From assembly GCF_039545035.1 (NCBI RefSeq), contig NZ_BAABRO010000002.1, positions 372,001 to 436,000 of the forward strand: a stretch of DNA of 64,000 bases, in the 5' to 3' direction. Below the pieces are notes generated by a model. It searched no databases, was not told the DNA's origin, and worked only from the letters and a program-made list of their open reading frames with translations. The position numbers and the translations under genes were made by a program. Shown one piece after another: positions 62,673-64,000 of the stretch (position 1 is the stretch's first letter; every line of letters begins with the position of its first letter). Origin of the DNA: Novipirellula caenicola (lineage in GTDB: Bacteria > Planctomycetota > Planctomycetia > Pirellulales > Pirellulaceae).

Positions 62673-63526
62673 TTCAGTTGCTCCAAGTAAGCAACCATGG
62701 ACTTCAGATCGTCGTCGGACAACGAGTCAAATTCTGGCATCTCGACTCCCGGTTTTACCTTATGTGTCTGCGTGATCCAGCGTGCAAGATTCTCGGGACC
62801 GTTCTTCAAAATGCCCGCCCCGAGACTGACTCGGCTGCCCACATGCGTCAAATCCGGGCCGACCTTTCCTTGAGCGTCGGTGCCACGAATCGTATGACAG
62901 GCACTGCAACCATGTTTCAGAAATTGTCGCTGCCCTTCAATCGCAACCGATTCCTGAGGCGGTTTCGCGTCCTTACGCTGTGCAATCAACCAGTCATTGA
63001 ACTCATCGACCGGCATCACCACCACGTCAAAATTCATTTGCGCATGGGCGGTGCCACAAAACTCGGCACACGCGCCGCGGTAGGTGCCCACCCGAGTCGG
63101 GTGCAACTGCAGTCGCGTTTGGCGGCCTGGAATCATGTCGACTTTGCCACCGAGCGATGGGATCCAAAAGGAATGAATGACATCTTCGCTGTGCAGTTTG
63201 AATTCGACGGGCTGATCCACGGGCAAACGAATCTCGTTGGCCGTGGCAAACGTTTGACCGTCCTCGCCGATGTACTCGATTCGCCACCACCACAGCACGC
63301 CGCTAACATGGATCTGCAAACTGCCGGTTGGGGCCGGACGTTGCAAATCGGGCAACATCGGTAGCGAGTAGCAAAGCAGACCGGTCAAAACCACGGTCGG
63401 AAAGACAGCGCCGCCACCAATCACTAACAACTTGGTGGTTCGCGGATGATGCGGCCCTGGTTGGTAGATTGCATAGACGGCTAAACCGATCACGATCAAC
63501 CAGATCGCAACCGCGCCTCCACTCAT
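62669..63526 (-). CDS. coxB: Cytochrome c oxidase subunit II with C-terminal cytochrome c domain (caa3 type)
   Basis: 285 residues from the first canonical start, the ATG at 63526. Two helices (about 5-21 and 32-52), then the CuA domain with HSFWIPSLGGKVDMIPG and the site CAEFCGTAHAQMNF, then a class I cytochrome c with CSACH and a Met in GVEMPEFDSL, so this is a caa3-type subunit. In the same frame, 63527-63601 encode PQSTFNSAGRASEDIANLFYW, very like the N-terminus of other CtaC proteins, but no ATG, GTG or TTG precedes it before a stop at 63626. The true start is therefore uncertain and probably upstream. Confidence 0.92.
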   Translation of the reverse strand: MSGGAVAIWLIVIGLAVYAIYQPGPHHPRTTKLLVIGGGAVFPTVVLTGLLCYSLPMLPDLQRPAPTGSLQIHVSGVLWWWRIEYIGEDGQTFATANEIRLPVDQPVEFKLHSEDVIHSFWIPSLGGKVDMIPGRQTRLQLHPTRVGTYRGACAEFCGTAHAQMNFDVVVMPVDEFNDWLIAQRKDAKPPQESVAIEGQRQFLKHGCSACHTIRGTDAQGKVGPDLTHVGSRVSLGAGILKNGPENLARWITQTHKVKPGVEMPEFDSLSDDDLKSMVAYLEQLK

Positions 63527-63601
63527 CCAGTAAAACAGATTCGCAATGTCCTCAGACGCTCGGCCTGCGGAGTTGAAAGTCGATTGCGGCGTTTCGATGA
63601 T

Positions 63602-63611
63602 CCCTCTCCCC
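63602..63611 (-). promoter_or_regulatory. Shine-Dalgarno-like GGGGAGAGGG before the coxB N-terminal extension
   Basis: On the minus strand GGGGAGAGGG is followed directly by ATC ATC GAA ACG. It stands just ahead of the conserved coxB N-terminal sequence, where a start would be expected, although only ATC codons follow. It may mark a rare non-canonical start. Confidence 0.35.
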
Positions 63612-63625
63612 GTGCAGAGTGACGA

Positions 63626-63985
63626 TCAAGCGTCGGTGGCCGAACTGAAATTTGCCGCTTTGGACTTGCTGTCATCGCTGGGCTGCTTTGATTCCCAACG
63701 TGCAAGTTCCTCGAATTGTTTTTGAAGTTGCCCAGTAATGCTCGACAGTGCGCCACCACGATGCATTGATGTATCGCGACAGCGATCTTTCACACGGTTT
63801 TCGATTTCGACTTGCAGAGAGGCCCCCTTTTGCCGAGAGAAGCCGCTCATCAACAACGATTTCAGTAGCGACTTTGTAGAGGCTTCATCAAGCGTCGCCG
63901 ACGGATCGTTGCCCTCGAGCTGATCGCAACAAAGCGTGGCCAATTTGTCGAGTTGTTCGTTAATTTGTGGGTTCATGTCGCTCAT
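63626..63985 (-). CDS. Small protein of unknown function upstream of coxB
   Basis: 119 residues from the ATG at 63985; a second ATG at 63976 is possible. It is charged and helical, with LDKLATLCCDQLEG, a central RQKGASLQVEIENRVKDRCRD, and a polar C-terminal tail (SKQPSDDSKSKAANFSSATDA). No membrane segment or known domain. It is in the same reading frame as coxB, whose extension begins right after its TGA, so the two are very probably in one transcript. Confidence 0.5.
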   Translation of the reverse strand: MSDMNPQINEQLDKLATLCCDQLEGNDPSATLDEASTKSLLKSLLMSGFSRQKGASLQVEIENRVKDRCRDTSMHRGGALSSITGQLQKQFEELARWESKQPSDDSKSKAANFSSATDA

Positions 63986-64000
63986 GATTTAGCTCGCAAT

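Overview
The window looks like chromosomal DNA of a marine planctomycete close to Rhodopirellula (Pirellulaceae). This is inferred from gene content, not from a marker gene. The signs are a giant cadherin/PKD surface protein, a secreted rhamnogalacturonan lyase with the planctomycete LEPR-like N-terminal motif and a dockerin, very long PAS/GAF hybrid kinases, a fused cytochrome oxidase subunit I/III, and many small planctomycete secreted proteins. Base composition appears mid-50s % GC. No rRNA, tRNA, insertion sequence, phage or CRISPR array was seen.

Layout. 1-11232: 3' part of a giant repeat-rich surface protein. 11400-11987: small P-loop kinase. 12085-16386 (minus): a methanogen-output-domain protein followed by a large hybrid histidine kinase. 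16387-17167: non-coding, with inverted repeats. 17168-20368: secreted PL11 pectin lyase. 20309-22350 (minus): thiolase and MBL-fold hydrolase, divergent from an acyl-CoA synthetase (22603-24303). 24304-26100: a six-unit non-coding repeat array between convergent genes. 26101-27942 (minus): GH13 branching-type enzyme. 28304-31340: alpha/beta hydrolase, small lipoprotein, PRC-barrel protein and CAP-domain protein. 31845-33374: NtrC-type sigma-54 activator. 33523-36325 (minus): stress-type small genes (YflT-like, zinc ribbon, secreted unknown, GSP26-like flavin protein, PfpI). 36698-48109: three consecutive multi-domain hybrid kinases, the last being a CheB-CheR-PAS kinase, followed by a membrane-anchored unknown. 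49131-51616 (minus): MDR oxidoreductase and aldehyde dehydrogenase. 51803-54497: a divergent pair of secreted paralogues of unknown family. 54763-57952: GH32/43-like protein, BON protein and CHAD protein. 57963-63985 (minus): a tightly overlapping caa3-type cytochrome oxidase operon (coxB, coxA-coxC fusion, small membrane protein, ctaG-like, three-haem cytochrome c) preceded by a small unknown gene.

How the genes fit together. Carbohydrate capture and storage are represented by the PL11 lyase, the GH32/43-like protein and the GH13 enzyme. Acyl-CoA metabolism is represented by the ligase and the thiolase. The terminal part is aerobic respiration. Four histidine kinases carry C-terminal receiver domains, but only one DNA-binding response regulator (the NtrC homologue) is present, so the outputs of the kinases lie outside the window or are not transcriptional.

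The most unusual items are the secreted paralogue pair at 51803-54497, the repeat array at 24304-26095 with its hairpin family, the coxB reading frame that continues upstream of its first canonical start codon, and the near-identical internal duplications of the giant protein.
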